Source: JAFGMQ01 sp036733345 (lineage in GTDB: Bacteria > Desulfobacterota > DSM-4660 > Desulfatiglandales > Desulfatiglandaceae). From it: a stretch of 64,000 nt of DNA. A program made the translations under genes and the position numbers. The DNA is taken from the NCBI GenBank assembly GCA_036733345.1, contig DAINAR010000010.1, positions 18,123 through 82,122 of the forward strand. The letters are read 5' to 3'. How positions within the stretch are numbered: position 1 is the first letter of the stretch; every line of letters begins with the position of its first letter. The notes under the pieces were generated by a model that was not told where the DNA came from, searched no databases, and saw nothing but the letters and a program-made list of their open reading frames with translations. Positions 26,778 through 37,237 of the stretch are shown here, one piece after another.

Positions 26778-28130
26778 TTATTGCGATATCTTCTTCTCAA
26801 TCTTCTGCATGAAAATACTGCGGATTTCCTCAAGACGCTCTTCATTATCTGCTTCAAAACGAAGCACCAGCACAGGCTGAGTATTTGAAGTTCTGACTAA
26901 TCCCCATCCTCCGTCAAAAAGGACCCGGGCACCATCAACATCTATTACTTCATAATCCTTTTTGAATTCCTCAACTAATTCAGCCACGATCATGAATTTC
27001 TTATCATCCGGACAATCTATTCGAATTTCAGGAGTGTTTACCATTCCTGGGATATCATCCAGCAGTTCTTTCAAACTTTTCGGCGAATTGGAAAGTATCT
27101 CAAGAAGCCTGGCTCCTGCATAAATCGCATCATCAAATCCGAAATACCTCTCACTGAAAAAGATATGCCCGCTCATCTCCCCTGCAAGGAGGGCACCCTC
27201 CTCTTTCATTTTACTCTTGATAAGCGAGTGCCCGGCCTTCCACATAATTGCCTTTCCTCCATGGCTCTCAATATCATCATAGAGGACCTGGGAACACTTG
27301 ACTTCTCCGATTATCTTCCCGCCTGGATTCCGTGAAAGCAGCTCCCTTGAAAAAATAATCATCAACTGGTCTCCCCATATAATATTGCCTTCCTGATCAG
27401 TGACGCCAATTCGGTCGGCATCTCCATCAAATGCAATTCCCAGATCGGCAGAGGTCTCACTGACTCTTGATATCATGGCCTCAAGGTTTTCGGGAATTGT
27501 TGGGTCAGGATGGTGATTCGGAAATCTCCCGTCCGGCTCACAGAAAATCGGCACCACCTCAAATCCCATACGCGTAAATGCTTTATCGGCAATCATGCCT
27601 CCCACACCATTTCCGGCATCAACAACAACCCTTCTTTTGAATTGGCCAGTCTTGATATTATTATTTAAATAATCAATATAAGCCTGGGACAGATCTGACT
27701 TCTCGATCTTTCCACTGCCATATTTGAAATCACCCGATTCAGCGATTTTCCTTATCTTCTGGATCTCCTCACCATGAATTGAAGTATCCCCAAGGCAGAT
27801 TTTAAACCCGTTGAACTCCGGGGGGTTATGGCTTCCGGTTATTTGGATTCCACCATCCACTTCAAGCTTATGCAAAGAAAAATAGAGCAGCGGTGTAGGG
27901 ACTAATCCAATATCCACAATTTCAATCCCTGTTTCCATTAGACTCTTAATCAGCCATTCAGAGATATCTGGAGAGCTCAAGCGGCAGTCACGACCTATGG
28001 AAATCCGTCTCGCGCCCCTTTCCAGATAGTAAGTTCCTATTGCACGGCCAAGCAAACTAACACTTTCCTGCTTTAATTCTTCCGGGTATATGCCGCGAAT
28101 ATCATATTCTCTAAAGATATGAGAATTCAT
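26778..28130 (-). CDS. Phosphomannomutase/phosphoglucomutase
   Basis: The 450-aa enzyme interconverts hexose 6- and 1-phosphates. Family motifs are present in order: REYDIRGIYP at the N-terminus, the phosphoserine loop TGSHNPPEFNG (about 98-108), the Mg2+ loop FDGDADR, the sugar-specificity loop GEMSGHIFF, and the phosphate-binding region near SNTQP. The GEMSGH loop is that of the AlgC/ManB group, active on mannose and glucose phosphates. Its start overlaps the end of the guanylyltransferase gene by 4 nt (ATGA), so the two form an operon making GDP-mannose for cell-surface polysaccharides. Confidence 0.94.
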   Translation of the reverse strand: MNSHIFREYDIRGIYPEELKQESVSLLGRAIGTYYLERGARRISIGRDCRLSSPDISEWLIKSLMETGIEIVDIGLVPTPLLYFSLHKLEVDGGIQITGSHNPPEFNGFKICLGDTSIHGEEIQKIRKIAESGDFKYGSGKIEKSDLSQAYIDYLNNNIKTGQFKRRVVVDAGNGVGGMIADKAFTRMGFEVVPIFCEPDGRFPNHHPDPTIPENLEAMISRVSETSADLGIAFDGDADRIGVTDQEGNIIWGDQLMIIFSRELLSRNPGGKIIGEVKCSQVLYDDIESHGGKAIMWKAGHSLIKSKMKEEGALLAGEMSGHIFFSERYFGFDDAIYAGARLLEILSNSPKSLKELLDDIPGMVNTPEIRIDCPDDKKFMIVAELVEEFKKDYEVIDVDGARVLFDGGWGLVRTSNTQPVLVLRFEADNEERLEEIRSIFMQKIEKKISQ

Positions 28131-29200
28131 ATCAAGTCTTCCTTTTCATTTCTTTTCAGTTCTTCTACAATTTTTCGAATATCCTGAGAGCAGCTCAAAT
28201 CTGCAATTAACAGCACATCAGAGGTATCAACCACCAGACAGTTCTTAAGTCCAAGGCATGTAATCTGGCGCCCCCCTCTGGAGGAAATAAAATTCCGCTC
28301 AGAATCTATCAGGAGAGCCTCTCCGTCGACTAAATTCTTTTTATTATCATGATCCAGCGACTTCAGTTCATACAATGATTCCCATGATCCTACATCGGTC
28401 CATCCGCAATCACATGGTATAACATAGACATTTTCAGTTGTCCTTTCCATGATCCCGTAATCAAAGGATGTGCTTTCAAGCTTCATATATACATTTTCAA
28501 GCTCTTTTTCAAATCCCTCTTTGCCTGACATTTTGTCTATCTGCTGTAATCCGAGGTAAAGGTCCGGCATCAACTCTTCTATTTCTTTAAGGATAGTCTC
28601 AGGACTTGCTACAAAAATTCCTCCGTTCCAATAATACTCACCACTCTCCAAATATAAACGTGCCGTATCGAAATCAGGTTTTTCAACAAATTCCAACACA
28701 CTGTAAACAGTAGACTCTTTAAAAACAATGCCCTGATCCCTGCGTATATATCCGTACCCTGTTTCAGGCCTGTCAGGAACAATACCCAGGGTCACAATGC
28801 CCCCTGTATCAGCCAGATCAGCAGCTAAATCAAGCATCTCTAAAAAAGGACTGACATCTGCGATAAAATGGTCAGCAGGCAGAAATGCAACAGGCCCATT
28901 ACAGCCCAAATAGCGGGCGTAAATTGCACCGAGACCGATACATGGGGCAGTATTTCGTCCCACTGGCTCGCTAAGTATATTTACATTACGGCCCTTGAAA
29001 ATATCTTTTGCCTTTTCAAGGTGTTCCCGGCCAAGTATTATGATCATCTCCTCGTCTCGAGCCAGTGGCTTAATTCTGTCACAGGTCTCAACAATCATTG
29101 TCTCCTTGCCGGTTATATTTAAAAACTGCTTTGGTTCTTTCTTACGGCTTACAGGCCAGAATCGTGTTCCTGAACCGCCCGCCATTATTACAGAAAACAT
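28127..29200 (-). CDS. manC: Mannose-1-phosphate guanylyltransferase
   Basis: The 357-aa protein has the nucleotidyltransferase signature MAGGSGTRFWPVSR at residues 7-20, with KEPKQFLNI following, and FVEKPDFDTA near residue 166. It makes GDP-mannose from mannose 1-phosphate and GTP. It is the short form, lacking the C-terminal phosphomannose isomerase domain found in long ManC/AlgA proteins (about 470-480 aa). It is upstream of and overlaps the mutase gene, so the two act in sequence. No polysaccharide cluster is nearby. Confidence 0.92.
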   Translation of the reverse strand: MFSVIMAGGSGTRFWPVSRKKEPKQFLNITGKETMIVETCDRIKPLARDEEMIIILGREHLEKAKDIFKGRNVNILSEPVGRNTAPCIGLGAIYARYLGCNGPVAFLPADHFIADVSPFLEMLDLAADLADTGGIVTLGIVPDRPETGYGYIRRDQGIVFKESTVYSVLEFVEKPDFDTARLYLESGEYYWNGGIFVASPETILKEIEELMPDLYLGLQQIDKMSGKEGFEKELENVYMKLESTSFDYGIMERTTENVYVIPCDCGWTDVGSWESLYELKSLDHDNKKNLVDGEALLIDSERNFISSRGGRQITCLGLKNCLVVDTSDVLLIADLSCSQDIRKIVEELKRNEKEDLI

Positions 29201-29365
29201 CTAACTCTCCATACATTTTACAAAACATTCATCTTGTATAAAGCCAGTTACAGTCGGTTTAACAGTTTGATTATAACTGTATTGCACGTTTCTCTGTGAT
29301 CGTGCTAAAGGTATCCACAAAAACGAAGTCTATAATATGAAAAATATTTTATTGCATTAGACTCC

Positions 29366-30556
29366 TCAGGTCCTGTAATTTGCATTGATTGTGACATATT
29401 CGTGAGTAAGATCACATGTCACAATCCGGTCTTCATATCTTCCCTTGTTGAGATCAATCATAAGCCTGAATTCCTTCTGGGACATCTTTGCTGCCGCATC
29501 TTTTTCCGGGCCAATGCCTTTCCCCAGGCCCCCTTCAACAATCAAAATATCGTCAACCCAAATATCAACCTTATCCTCTTCCATCACAACGCCTGATCTT
29601 CCAAGAGCGGCAATAATCCTGCCCCAATTCGGATCCTGGCCGTAAAATGCGGTTTTTACCAGGCTGGAGTTTGCGACTGTTCTTGCTGCACTTAAGGCGT
29701 CCGATGAGCTATGCGCCCCTCTTATCTCGATATCAATCACCTTTGTCGCACCCTCTCCATCGCTCACGATCATGCGCGCCAGATCTCCCATTACACTTTT
29801 CAGTCCAATATTAAAATCACTGTATTCCGCCTTTGACAGAGACTTATTCCCTGCCATGCCATTGGCCAAAACCAGTACCATATCATTTGTGCTGGTGTCT
29901 CCATCGACAGTAATTCGATTAAATGTGGTATCTACTGAAGCAAGCAGAGCATCTTTCAATTCCTCTGGATCGATCACTATATCACTCAGAATAAAACAGA
30001 GCATGGTAGCCATATTTGGCATAATCATGCCCGCCCCCTTGGCAAAACCCAGAATACGGTAGGGTCGGCCTCCGGCAATACCTTCAAATAAACGAATTTT
30101 AGGAAACGAATCGGTTGTCATGATCGCACTGGCAGCTTCATCAAAACCTTTATCGGAGAGTTTATCCACCAGTCCAGGCAATGCATTTGCAATAAGATCT
30201 ACCCTGAGAGGCTCTCCGATCACTCCTGTAGATGCAGTCAGCACCTCATCAGCCTGAACTCCCATCGTCCTTGCCGCAATATCGGCGGTTTTCCGGGCAT
30301 TTTCCAATCCGGCAATTCCAGTACAGGCATTAGCATTTCCTGCATTGGCTATTATGGCTCTAGCCTTTCCTTTCTGAAGAAATTCGCGGCTCAGTATAAC
30401 CGGGGCTGCCTTTACTTTATTGGTTGTAAATACACCTGCGGCCGTGGCTTCTTTCTCCGAAAAGATCAGGGCTAAATCAAGGCCCCCATTCTTTTTCAAA
30501 CCAGCCGCCACTGCAGCTGCCTTAAATCCATTAACTGTAAATTCTTTTTCAAGCAT
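29366..30556 (-). CDS. argJ: Glutamate N-acetyltransferase / amino-acid acetyltransferase
   Basis: The 396-aa ArgJ transfers acetyl from N-acetylornithine to glutamate in the cyclic arginine pathway. The self-cleavage site is intact: GAGMIMPNMATML with the nucleophilic Thr at about residue 184, which splits the chain into alpha and beta subunits. The substrate-pocket segment TTNKVKAAPV and the C-terminal YVTINANYRT are typical. The gene stands alone between secA and the GDP-mannose genes; no other arg gene is visible. Whether it also uses acetyl-CoA (bifunctional) cannot be told. Confidence 0.95.
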   Translation of the reverse strand: MLEKEFTVNGFKAAAVAAGLKKNGGLDLALIFSEKEATAAGVFTTNKVKAAPVILSREFLQKGKARAIIANAGNANACTGIAGLENARKTADIAARTMGVQADEVLTASTGVIGEPLRVDLIANALPGLVDKLSDKGFDEAASAIMTTDSFPKIRLFEGIAGGRPYRILGFAKGAGMIMPNMATMLCFILSDIVIDPEELKDALLASVDTTFNRITVDGDTSTNDMVLVLANGMAGNKSLSKAEYSDFNIGLKSVMGDLARMIVSDGEGATKVIDIEIRGAHSSSDALSAARTVANSSLVKTAFYGQDPNWGRIIAALGRSGVVMEEDKVDIWVDDILIVEGGLGKGIGPEKDAAAKMSQKEFRLMIDLNKGRYEDRIVTCDLTHEYVTINANYRT

Positions 30557-30631
30557 AGATCTTAATCCTTAAAATATACTGATAACTTCGAAAAAATAGG
30601 ACCTGGAAGCTAACTTCATGCTGTTAAACCT

Positions 30632-33487
30632 TCACGCATTAGCTCCGCAACACTTTTTATATTTCTTGCCGCTTCCACATGGGCATGGGTCGTTTCTGCC
30701 GATCTTTTTTTCCTTCCGTTTAAATGTCGCAATCGCTGAATCATCACCATGGCTGAGGTTCATGCTTCTTTTTTTCCTCTCAGGTAAAATTTCAGGCCTC
30801 CTCGCAATCTGAATTCTAAAAAGCATTCCCAGGGTTTCTGCCCTGATCCTATCCATAAGCTCTCCAAAAAGAGCAAACCCTTCCTTTTGATACTCCTTAA
30901 GCGGATCTAACTGCCCGTAGCCCCTGAGGCCTATTCCTTCCTTCATATGATCCATATCCTGAAGATGGGCAATCCATTGATTGTCTATAATCTGGAGAAT
31001 AATCAATCGCTCAACGTTTTTAAGTTCATCCTTTCCAATCAGCCCCTCTTTTTCCCGATACGCTTTCAGGACCTCCTTCTTGAGCAAGTCGTTCAAGTCT
31101 TCTGCTTTAAGCTGATCAAAAGCCTCATCTCCAATATCCTTTGGTCCAATCTTTGGCCTGAACCCGAACAGCCTGAAAAACTCATCTCCCATCCCGTCGA
31201 TATCCCATTTTTCCGAATACTCTTTGGGATCAACATGATTCTCTACAAGGATATCAATCTTCTCATCAATCATTTCCTCAATAATTTCATTTATGCCCTC
31301 ACCCTTAAGAACATCCTTCCTCAACGAATAAATAATTTCTCGATGTTTATTCATTACATCGTCATATTCAAGCAGGTGTTTTCTTATATCAAAATTATGA
31401 GCCTCAACCTTCTTTTGCGCACTTTCAATAGCTCTTGAAATCAGATTATGCTCAATCGGCTCACCCTCCTGCATCCCCAAACGATCCATAATGGAAGAAA
31501 TTCTTTCTGAGCCGAATATCCTTAGGAGATCATCCTCCAGTGAAAGATAAAAACGGGACGAGCCAGGATCACCCTGCCTTCCAGAGCGTCCCCTGAGCTG
31601 ATTGTCAATTCGGCGGCTTTCATGCCTTTCAGTGCCCAGTATATGAAGGCCTCCCAATTCTCGAACTCCTTCTCCCAGGACAATATCCGTACCTCGGCCT
31701 GCCATATTGGTTGAAATGGTTACAGTCTTTTCCTGCCCTGCATTGGCTATTATTTCTGCCTCTTTCTGGTGATGCTTGGCATTAAGTACGGAATGAGGTA
31801 TTCCTGTTCTCTTAAGCATCTTGCTCAGCATCTCTGATTTCTCTATAGAAATAGTACCGACCAGAACTGGCTGTCCTTTTTCATAAAGTTCTTTTATCTC
31901 ATTAACAACTGCAATAAACTTCTCCCTTTCAGTCTTATAAATCACGTCAGGGTAGTTTTTACGAATCATTTCTTTGTTTGTAGGAACCACTGTAACGTCA
32001 AGCTTGTAGATATTGTTGAATTCGGCCGCCTCAGTATCCGCCGTTCCTGTCATGCCCGCAAGTTTTTCGTACATACGGAAGAAATTCTGAAATGTTACTG
32101 ATGCCAGGGTCTGGTTCTCCCCGGCCACGCTCACGCCCTCCTTTGCCTCAACGGCCTGATGCAATCCATCACTCCATCTGCGACCCGGCATCATCCTGCC
32201 CGTGAACTCATCAACAATCATAATCTGGCCGTCTTTAACAACATATTGAACATCTTTTTCAAACAGCCAGTAAGCCTTGATAAGCTGTTGTGTGGCATGA
32301 AGGAGATCCGAATTTCTTCTATATTCATCTTCGAGCGCCTTAAGTCGCTCAGCTTTTTCCTGCTCACTCAGCTGCTTATCTTCTCGAATTGAATGGCCCT
32401 CATCATCAAGATCAGGCAGAATAAAATCACCCAGTCCACTGCTTCCGGTCAGCTTTATTCCATTTTCGGTCAGTTCCACTGAATTGCTTCTTTCATCGAT
32501 GGTACAGTAAAGGATCTGATCCAGTTCAGGAAGCAGTTTTTGAGCACTTAAAAGACTCTCCATTCTTTCTATCTGCTTTTTCAGTGCCTGATTTTGGGCC
32601 AGTATCTCCATAAAAACAGGATTCTTCGGATCGCCTCTCTTTATCTGAACCAGTGTTTCAATAGTTTTGTCACTTAAATCCCCTGCCTCAATGCTTTGCC
32701 GTACATCCTTAAGCAGAGACCGTATCACCGAATTCTGCTTCTTTTTCAAATTTATTACTAGGGGTTTTACCTCCATAAATATCTTGTTTTCGCTATGCTC
32801 CACTGGCCCGCTGATGATCAATGGAGTCCTTGCCTCATCAACGAGAATGCTGTCAACTTCATCAACAATTGCATAATAGAAGTCTCTTTGAACAAAATCA
32901 GCAAAATCATATTTCATGTTATCTCGAAGGTAGTCAAAACCGAATTCATTGTTGGTTCCGTATGTTATATCGCAGCCGTATGCATTTTTGCGTTCTGAAT
33001 CATCCATTCCATGGACTATTACACCAACAGATAAACCTAAATATTTGTAAATTCCTCCCATCCATTCAGCATCTCGCTGTGCCAGATAATCATTCACAGT
33101 CACCAGATGTGCACCCCTTCCAAGCAATGCATTTAAATAAAGAGGAAGTGTGGCAGCCAGAGTCTTGCCTTCGCCGGTCTTCATCTCAGCAATTTTTCCC
33201 CTGTGCAGTACGATTCCCCCTATAAGCTGTACATCAAAATGACGCATTCCCAGCACCCTGACAGATGCCTCTCTGACAGTAGCAAAGGCTTCAGGCAATA
33301 TGTCCTCTAAAGACTCACCCCTTGACAATCTTTCCTTAAAATCAGAAGTTTTTGCCTGAAGCTCTGTATCGGAAAGTGCCTGAAAATCCGGTTCCAAACT
33401 GTTGATCCGATCAACCAACGGAACCATTGCTTTCAATTCTCTTTCATTCTTACTGCCGAAAATTCCTTTTATAAATCTTCCAATCAT
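30632..33487 (-). CDS. secA: Preprotein translocase ATPase SecA
   Basis: The 951-aa motor drives proteins through SecYEG. Walker A is MKTGEGKT (about residue 105), the DEVDSILVDEARTPL box and the helicase motif TNMAGRGTDI are present, and the tail ends in a zinc-binding SEC-C motif (CPCGSGKKYKKCC). It is longer than E. coli SecA (901 aa), mainly through an insert of about 100 residues after SGPVEHSENK (about 235-345). That insert includes charged helical sequence, and similar inserts occur in some other phyla. Upstream (33488-33943) there is no gene; downstream is argJ. Confidence 0.97.
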   Translation of the reverse strand: MIGRFIKGIFGSKNERELKAMVPLVDRINSLEPDFQALSDTELQAKTSDFKERLSRGESLEDILPEAFATVREASVRVLGMRHFDVQLIGGIVLHRGKIAEMKTGEGKTLAATLPLYLNALLGRGAHLVTVNDYLAQRDAEWMGGIYKYLGLSVGVIVHGMDDSERKNAYGCDITYGTNNEFGFDYLRDNMKYDFADFVQRDFYYAIVDEVDSILVDEARTPLIISGPVEHSENKIFMEVKPLVINLKKKQNSVIRSLLKDVRQSIEAGDLSDKTIETLVQIKRGDPKNPVFMEILAQNQALKKQIERMESLLSAQKLLPELDQILYCTIDERSNSVELTENGIKLTGSSGLGDFILPDLDDEGHSIREDKQLSEQEKAERLKALEDEYRRNSDLLHATQQLIKAYWLFEKDVQYVVKDGQIMIVDEFTGRMMPGRRWSDGLHQAVEAKEGVSVAGENQTLASVTFQNFFRMYEKLAGMTGTADTEAAEFNNIYKLDVTVVPTNKEMIRKNYPDVIYKTEREKFIAVVNEIKELYEKGQPVLVGTISIEKSEMLSKMLKRTGIPHSVLNAKHHQKEAEIIANAGQEKTVTISTNMAGRGTDIVLGEGVRELGGLHILGTERHESRRIDNQLRGRSGRQGDPGSSRFYLSLEDDLLRIFGSERISSIMDRLGMQEGEPIEHNLISRAIESAQKKVEAHNFDIRKHLLEYDDVMNKHREIIYSLRKDVLKGEGINEIIEEMIDEKIDILVENHVDPKEYSEKWDIDGMGDEFFRLFGFRPKIGPKDIGDEAFDQLKAEDLNDLLKKEVLKAYREKEGLIGKDELKNVERLIILQIIDNQWIAHLQDMDHMKEGIGLRGYGQLDPLKEYQKEGFALFGELMDRIRAETLGMLFRIQIARRPEILPERKKRSMNLSHGDDSAIATFKRKEKKIGRNDPCPCGSGKKYKKCCGANA

Positions 33488-33943
33488 TTGTTTCCTTCCA
33501 GGTGTTTCAGTACCGTAAAAGATCTCTTAAGAATAGCATTTCAAGTAAAAGAAGAAATTTTTAATAAATCATAATACATTTAATAAATGAGATAGCTCCT
33601 GGAGCCTGTACTGGACATGAAACCTCGATCCCTCGCCCGGCAAAAACAAAGCCCAGTAAATATAGTCATATTAAAGAAGCGAAGGGGCTGTAAATACATA
33701 TTCACCGAATCTTGCTTTTTACTGATGAATCAAATATGGCAGTTCTGTAAAACTTAAAAATCAGGCAAACATTAGGCATTAAAAAACTTTGAAGATAAAA
33801 AATCAAGAAATTAGTATTCTCTCCCGACAGTGAATTTATAGGAGAATGTAATCATACTTTTAAGTATTTCACGGATTAATCTATCTCAGGCTGGATAGAA
33901 TCAGGCACAGGCGTTGCAAAAAATGCCCATCTGTAGAACTGGA
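33488..33943. other. Intergenic region between secA and the M23 peptidase gene
   Basis: About 455 AT-rich bases were scanned on both strands. No gene, RNA or clear terminator was recognised. It presumably contains the secA promoter. Confidence 0.5.
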
Positions 33944-34852
33944 CTAATTAAGGATATAGTGAACAGGGTTTATTCGCACGTTGTTCAGGAATACTTCATA
34001 GTGCAGGTGGGGTCCTGTTGATTTTCCGCTATTGCCTACCAGGGCTATTGTTTCACCTCGCTTAACATACTGACCTTTTTTCACAAGGGCTGACTTGAGA
34101 TGGGCATATCTTGTCATTAATCCATAACCATGTTTTATGGTTAACATCCTGCCGTATCCACGGTCTGTCTCTATTAATGAAACAAATCCATCCGCAGGTG
34201 CAAGGATCGGTGCACCCATCCTTGTGGCTATATCAATACCCTTATGAAACTCTCTTTCACCGGTAAAGGGGGATTTCCTGTATCCGAAAGAAGAACTCAT
34301 CCAGCCCTTTGTAGGCCAGATGGATGGGGTACAGGCAAGCACCATTTTCTGATTTTCGAGGAATGTGTGAAGCTGCTTTTTATCCTGTTCTCCAATATAA
34401 ATCTCGCTTTCGAGCCTGTCTAATGAACGATGCATTGATCGGACAAGGTCTTTATGCGACTTGGATTCGGCATCATCAGAATTCAGAAAAATTGGTTCTG
34501 AGCCTCCAACCCCCTGGAATTGATCTTTTTCATCGCCAGTCTCAAGGTTAACCATTATTTTTAATTTGCGATCAAATTCATTTAATTTACCTACCTTTTG
34601 CGTTACCTGGTCAATGCGATTTGCGAGGTGAATGAATTGATTCTTATTTTTCTCATATTCCTTTTCAATCCAGGCCAAGCGGGGAATCTGGACTTTCAAG
34701 GATTTGTAATCTATTATTAGCCAGGTAAAAAAAGCTGAAGAAAAAACAATTATAACAGCGAGTATAACTGGAAGAAATTTTGGGAAAGAGAACTGCCTTA
34801 TCTTATTTGTGCCATCAGGGACTAAAAACAGAGTAACCTTTTTGGAAGCCAC
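33944..34852 (-). CDS. M23 family murein endopeptidase (membrane anchored)
   Basis: The 302-aa protein has an N-terminal cytoplasmic stretch, one transmembrane helix (about 26-48) and a coiled-coil region (about 55-85). A C-terminal LytM/M23 domain (about 185-300) follows. Zinc ligands are visible in FHKGIDIATRMGAP and GPHLHYEVFLN (HxH), and the domain's AHLKSALVKKGQYVKRGE segment is intact. It would cut or help cut peptidoglycan cross-links in the periplasm during growth or division. It lies between secA and uvrC on the same strand, with no obvious operon partner. Confidence 0.92.
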   Translation of the reverse strand: MASKKVTLFLVPDGTNKIRQFSFPKFLPVILAVIIVFSSAFFTWLIIDYKSLKVQIPRLAWIEKEYEKNKNQFIHLANRIDQVTQKVGKLNEFDRKLKIMVNLETGDEKDQFQGVGGSEPIFLNSDDAESKSHKDLVRSMHRSLDRLESEIYIGEQDKKQLHTFLENQKMVLACTPSIWPTKGWMSSSFGYRKSPFTGEREFHKGIDIATRMGAPILAPADGFVSLIETDRGYGRMLTIKHGYGLMTRYAHLKSALVKKGQYVKRGETIALVGNSGKSTGPHLHYEVFLNNVRINPVHYILN

Positions 34853-35025
34853 TATAAAACCTCGCTATTGATTAATGACTAAATCCCGGGCCACTTTTCA
34901 TTATTAGCTGTAAATCTTTTTTGTTTCCATCTTACCGGACCAATGAAAAACGACTTTTTCATTTAACATATTTAACAATAAAGTGTCAACCCCTGCTTTA
35001 TCCTAATATTTATACTGTATCTCTT

Positions 35026-36855
35026 CTATTCGTTTCCAGCTCTAAAAAATAAATATATCTTCTCAGCCAAAGAGATGCTGATTCCAGGGATTTGAGTTAA
35101 TTCGCCAATTGTCGCACTGGATATCATATTCATATCATTAAAATATGTTAACAAAATCTTTTTTCTCTTTTTACCAATGCCAGGAATTGCATCCAGTTCT
35201 GATTTGATGAGGCCTTTTGACCTTAACATACGGTGATAAGCTATTGCTCGACCATGTGCTGCATCTCTAATCTGCATCAGCATTAGCAATACGGGATGAT
35301 CCGGCCTGAGTGTGACAGGATTTTTTCTTCCGGGGATATATAGCCTGTCACAAGTTTCCTGCCTGGACTCATCCGGCTTTGCAATGGATACTACTGCAGG
35401 GACTTTTTCAGGATCTCTGCGAACCAGTGCATTTTCAACTGAAGATAGGTGACCCTTTCCTCCATCCACCAGGAAAAGGTCCGGCAAATTACCACTTGAA
35501 ATCCTTCTTTGAACTAATTCCGCCATCATGCCATAGTCATTAATCCCTTCCACGCTTCTTATTCTGTAATTTCTATATCCTGAACGGTGTGGTTCTCCAT
35601 CAATAAATGAAACAATTGTTCCAACCGCCATATCCCCTCCAAGATTTGATATGTCAAGACCTTCGATATGTCTCGGAACTATTCTAAGCTTGAGAACGGA
35701 TTTCATCATTTGTATTGTATCTTCCTTTTGGGGTGGTAAATGGCCAGAGATTAGATTTGAGGCATTTTTTTGGGCCATGTTTATTAATTGAAGTTTATTT
35801 CCTCTAAGCGGCTTTTTGATGACAACATTTTTCCCGGCTAATTCACAAAGCCATTTTGTTAGTGGCACCAGATCTTCAATATTATCTGATATCAGTATCT
35901 CTTTTGGTATAAAAATCCCGCGTGAGTAGTATTGCTTTAAAAAAGATTCAATTACCTGGGAGGCTGATTCAGAAATCCCCTTGAAGGTGTAATTTCTACT
36001 GCCAACGATATAACCCTTTCGAAGAAAAAGAATTACCAGAATACAAAGGTCCTCTTTTAAGGCAAGGCCGATTATATCCTTATCGTCTAATCGTTGTGAC
36101 ACCACATGCTGCTTTTCTATTGTATTTTTGATTGAAGTGATCTGATCTCTTATCCTGGCTGCCTGCTCAAAATCCAGTTGATCAGAAGCCACTGACATAT
36201 CCTTCTTCAGTCGGTCGATCAATTCATTGTTACGTCCTTCCAGAAAAAGCCTTACCTGATCAACAATATGATTGTAATCCGATATGGTTACACTGTTTGT
36301 ACATGGACCAAGGCATCTGCCCATCTGGTAGTTCAAACAGGGCCTTGTCCGTTTTGGAAGTCTGCTGTTTTTGCACTTCCGGAGTTGAAATACACGGTCA
36401 ATTACTCTCAAAGTGCTTCTCACAGAATAGGCTGATGAAAATGGACCGAAATATAATGCCCCATCCTTTTTGATCTTTCTTACAACTCTAAGGCGAGGAT
36501 AGGATTCTTTGATATCTAACCTGAGACACGGGTACTGTTTATCATCCCGGAGGATAATATTGTAGCGCGGCATGTATTCCTTGATAAAATTACTTTCAAG
36601 TATAAATGCCTCCTGTTCGGTGGCAGTGATGACAAAGTCCAGCCCGCAGGCCTTTTTCATCATGAGATATGTTTTTCGGGAAATATCTCCAGAAGCTCTG
36701 AAATATGATAGAACTCTTTTCCTGAGGCTTTTTGCCTTTCCAACATAAATCACTCGTCCGCTGTGTTCTTTAAAAAGATAAACTCCGGGTTCATCAGGAA
36801 GTGCCTTTCGAAGAATGTCGGGATTTAATTCGTTCTGGAAATGACTATCGGTCAT
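35026..36855 (-). CDS. uvrC: Excinuclease ABC subunit C
   Basis: UvrC makes both incisions in nucleotide excision repair. The 609-aa protein (from the second Met) has an N-terminal GIY-YIG nuclease domain (about 15-95; EPGVYLFKE...VIYVGKAKSLRKRV). A UvrB-binding UVR motif lies at about 205-240 (FEQAARIRDQITSIKNTIE), followed by the RNase H-like nuclease domain with LDISNLGGD. The C-terminus has helix-hairpin-helix motifs (LDAIPGIGKKRKKILL). Length is normal. A candidate 54-aa gene lies just upstream on the same strand. Confidence 0.96.
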   Translation of the reverse strand: MTDSHFQNELNPDILRKALPDEPGVYLFKEHSGRVIYVGKAKSLRKRVLSYFRASGDISRKTYLMMKKACGLDFVITATEQEAFILESNFIKEYMPRYNIILRDDKQYPCLRLDIKESYPRLRVVRKIKKDGALYFGPFSSAYSVRSTLRVIDRVFQLRKCKNSRLPKRTRPCLNYQMGRCLGPCTNSVTISDYNHIVDQVRLFLEGRNNELIDRLKKDMSVASDQLDFEQAARIRDQITSIKNTIEKQHVVSQRLDDKDIIGLALKEDLCILVILFLRKGYIVGSRNYTFKGISESASQVIESFLKQYYSRGIFIPKEILISDNIEDLVPLTKWLCELAGKNVVIKKPLRGNKLQLINMAQKNASNLISGHLPPQKEDTIQMMKSVLKLRIVPRHIEGLDISNLGGDMAVGTIVSFIDGEPHRSGYRNYRIRSVEGINDYGMMAELVQRRISSGNLPDLFLVDGGKGHLSSVENALVRRDPEKVPAVVSIAKPDESRQETCDRLYIPGRKNPVTLRPDHPVLLMLMQIRDAAHGRAIAYHRMLRSKGLIKSELDAIPGIGKKRKKILLTYFNDMNMISSATIGELTQIPGISISLAEKIYLFFRAGNE

Positions 36856-36912
36856 CACTCATTTCTCTATTGAAAAATTACAATACTATTGACAGCCTGT
36901 TCAATTTTATAC

Positions 36913-37077
36913 CTAATAAATTGTTTCGAAGAATTCAGCATTTAATTGCCAATCGCTATCAAATTTGAAAGAAATAGGATAAAAGAAGTCCTGATCATTT
37001 GCCCGTGCCCTTTTTGCAGCAGGAGTATAGTGCAGCTTTTCGGCTTTTCTAAGGGCTGTGAGTATGTCTAACGGCAT
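36913..37077 (-). CDS. Candidate small protein, 54 aa, upstream of uvrC (hypothetical)
   Basis: A minus-strand ATG at 37075-37077 opens a 54-codon frame ending TAG at 36913. It begins MPLDILTALRKAEKLHYTP and continues with a mix of charged and aromatic residues that looks protein-like. There is no good ribosome site, and the start lies in the divergent uvrC/hisD region. It could be the tail of a decayed gene. No family was recognised. Confidence 0.35.
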   Translation of the reverse strand: MPLDILTALRKAEKLHYTPAAKRARANDQDFFYPISFKFDSDWQLNAEFFETIY

Positions 37078-37237
37078 TTGATTTCTTGATGGTTGATCAA
37101 GTTTCAGCCATCAGCTATAAATAGTATTGCCTAAATAAAGAGTAAATGATATTTGTTGGTTCAGTCAAGGGTATTCCCACAGTGTAAAAAGACTCTTTTT
37201 TACAATTTCGGCATAGAAAAAGGAGAAGATTTTAAAA

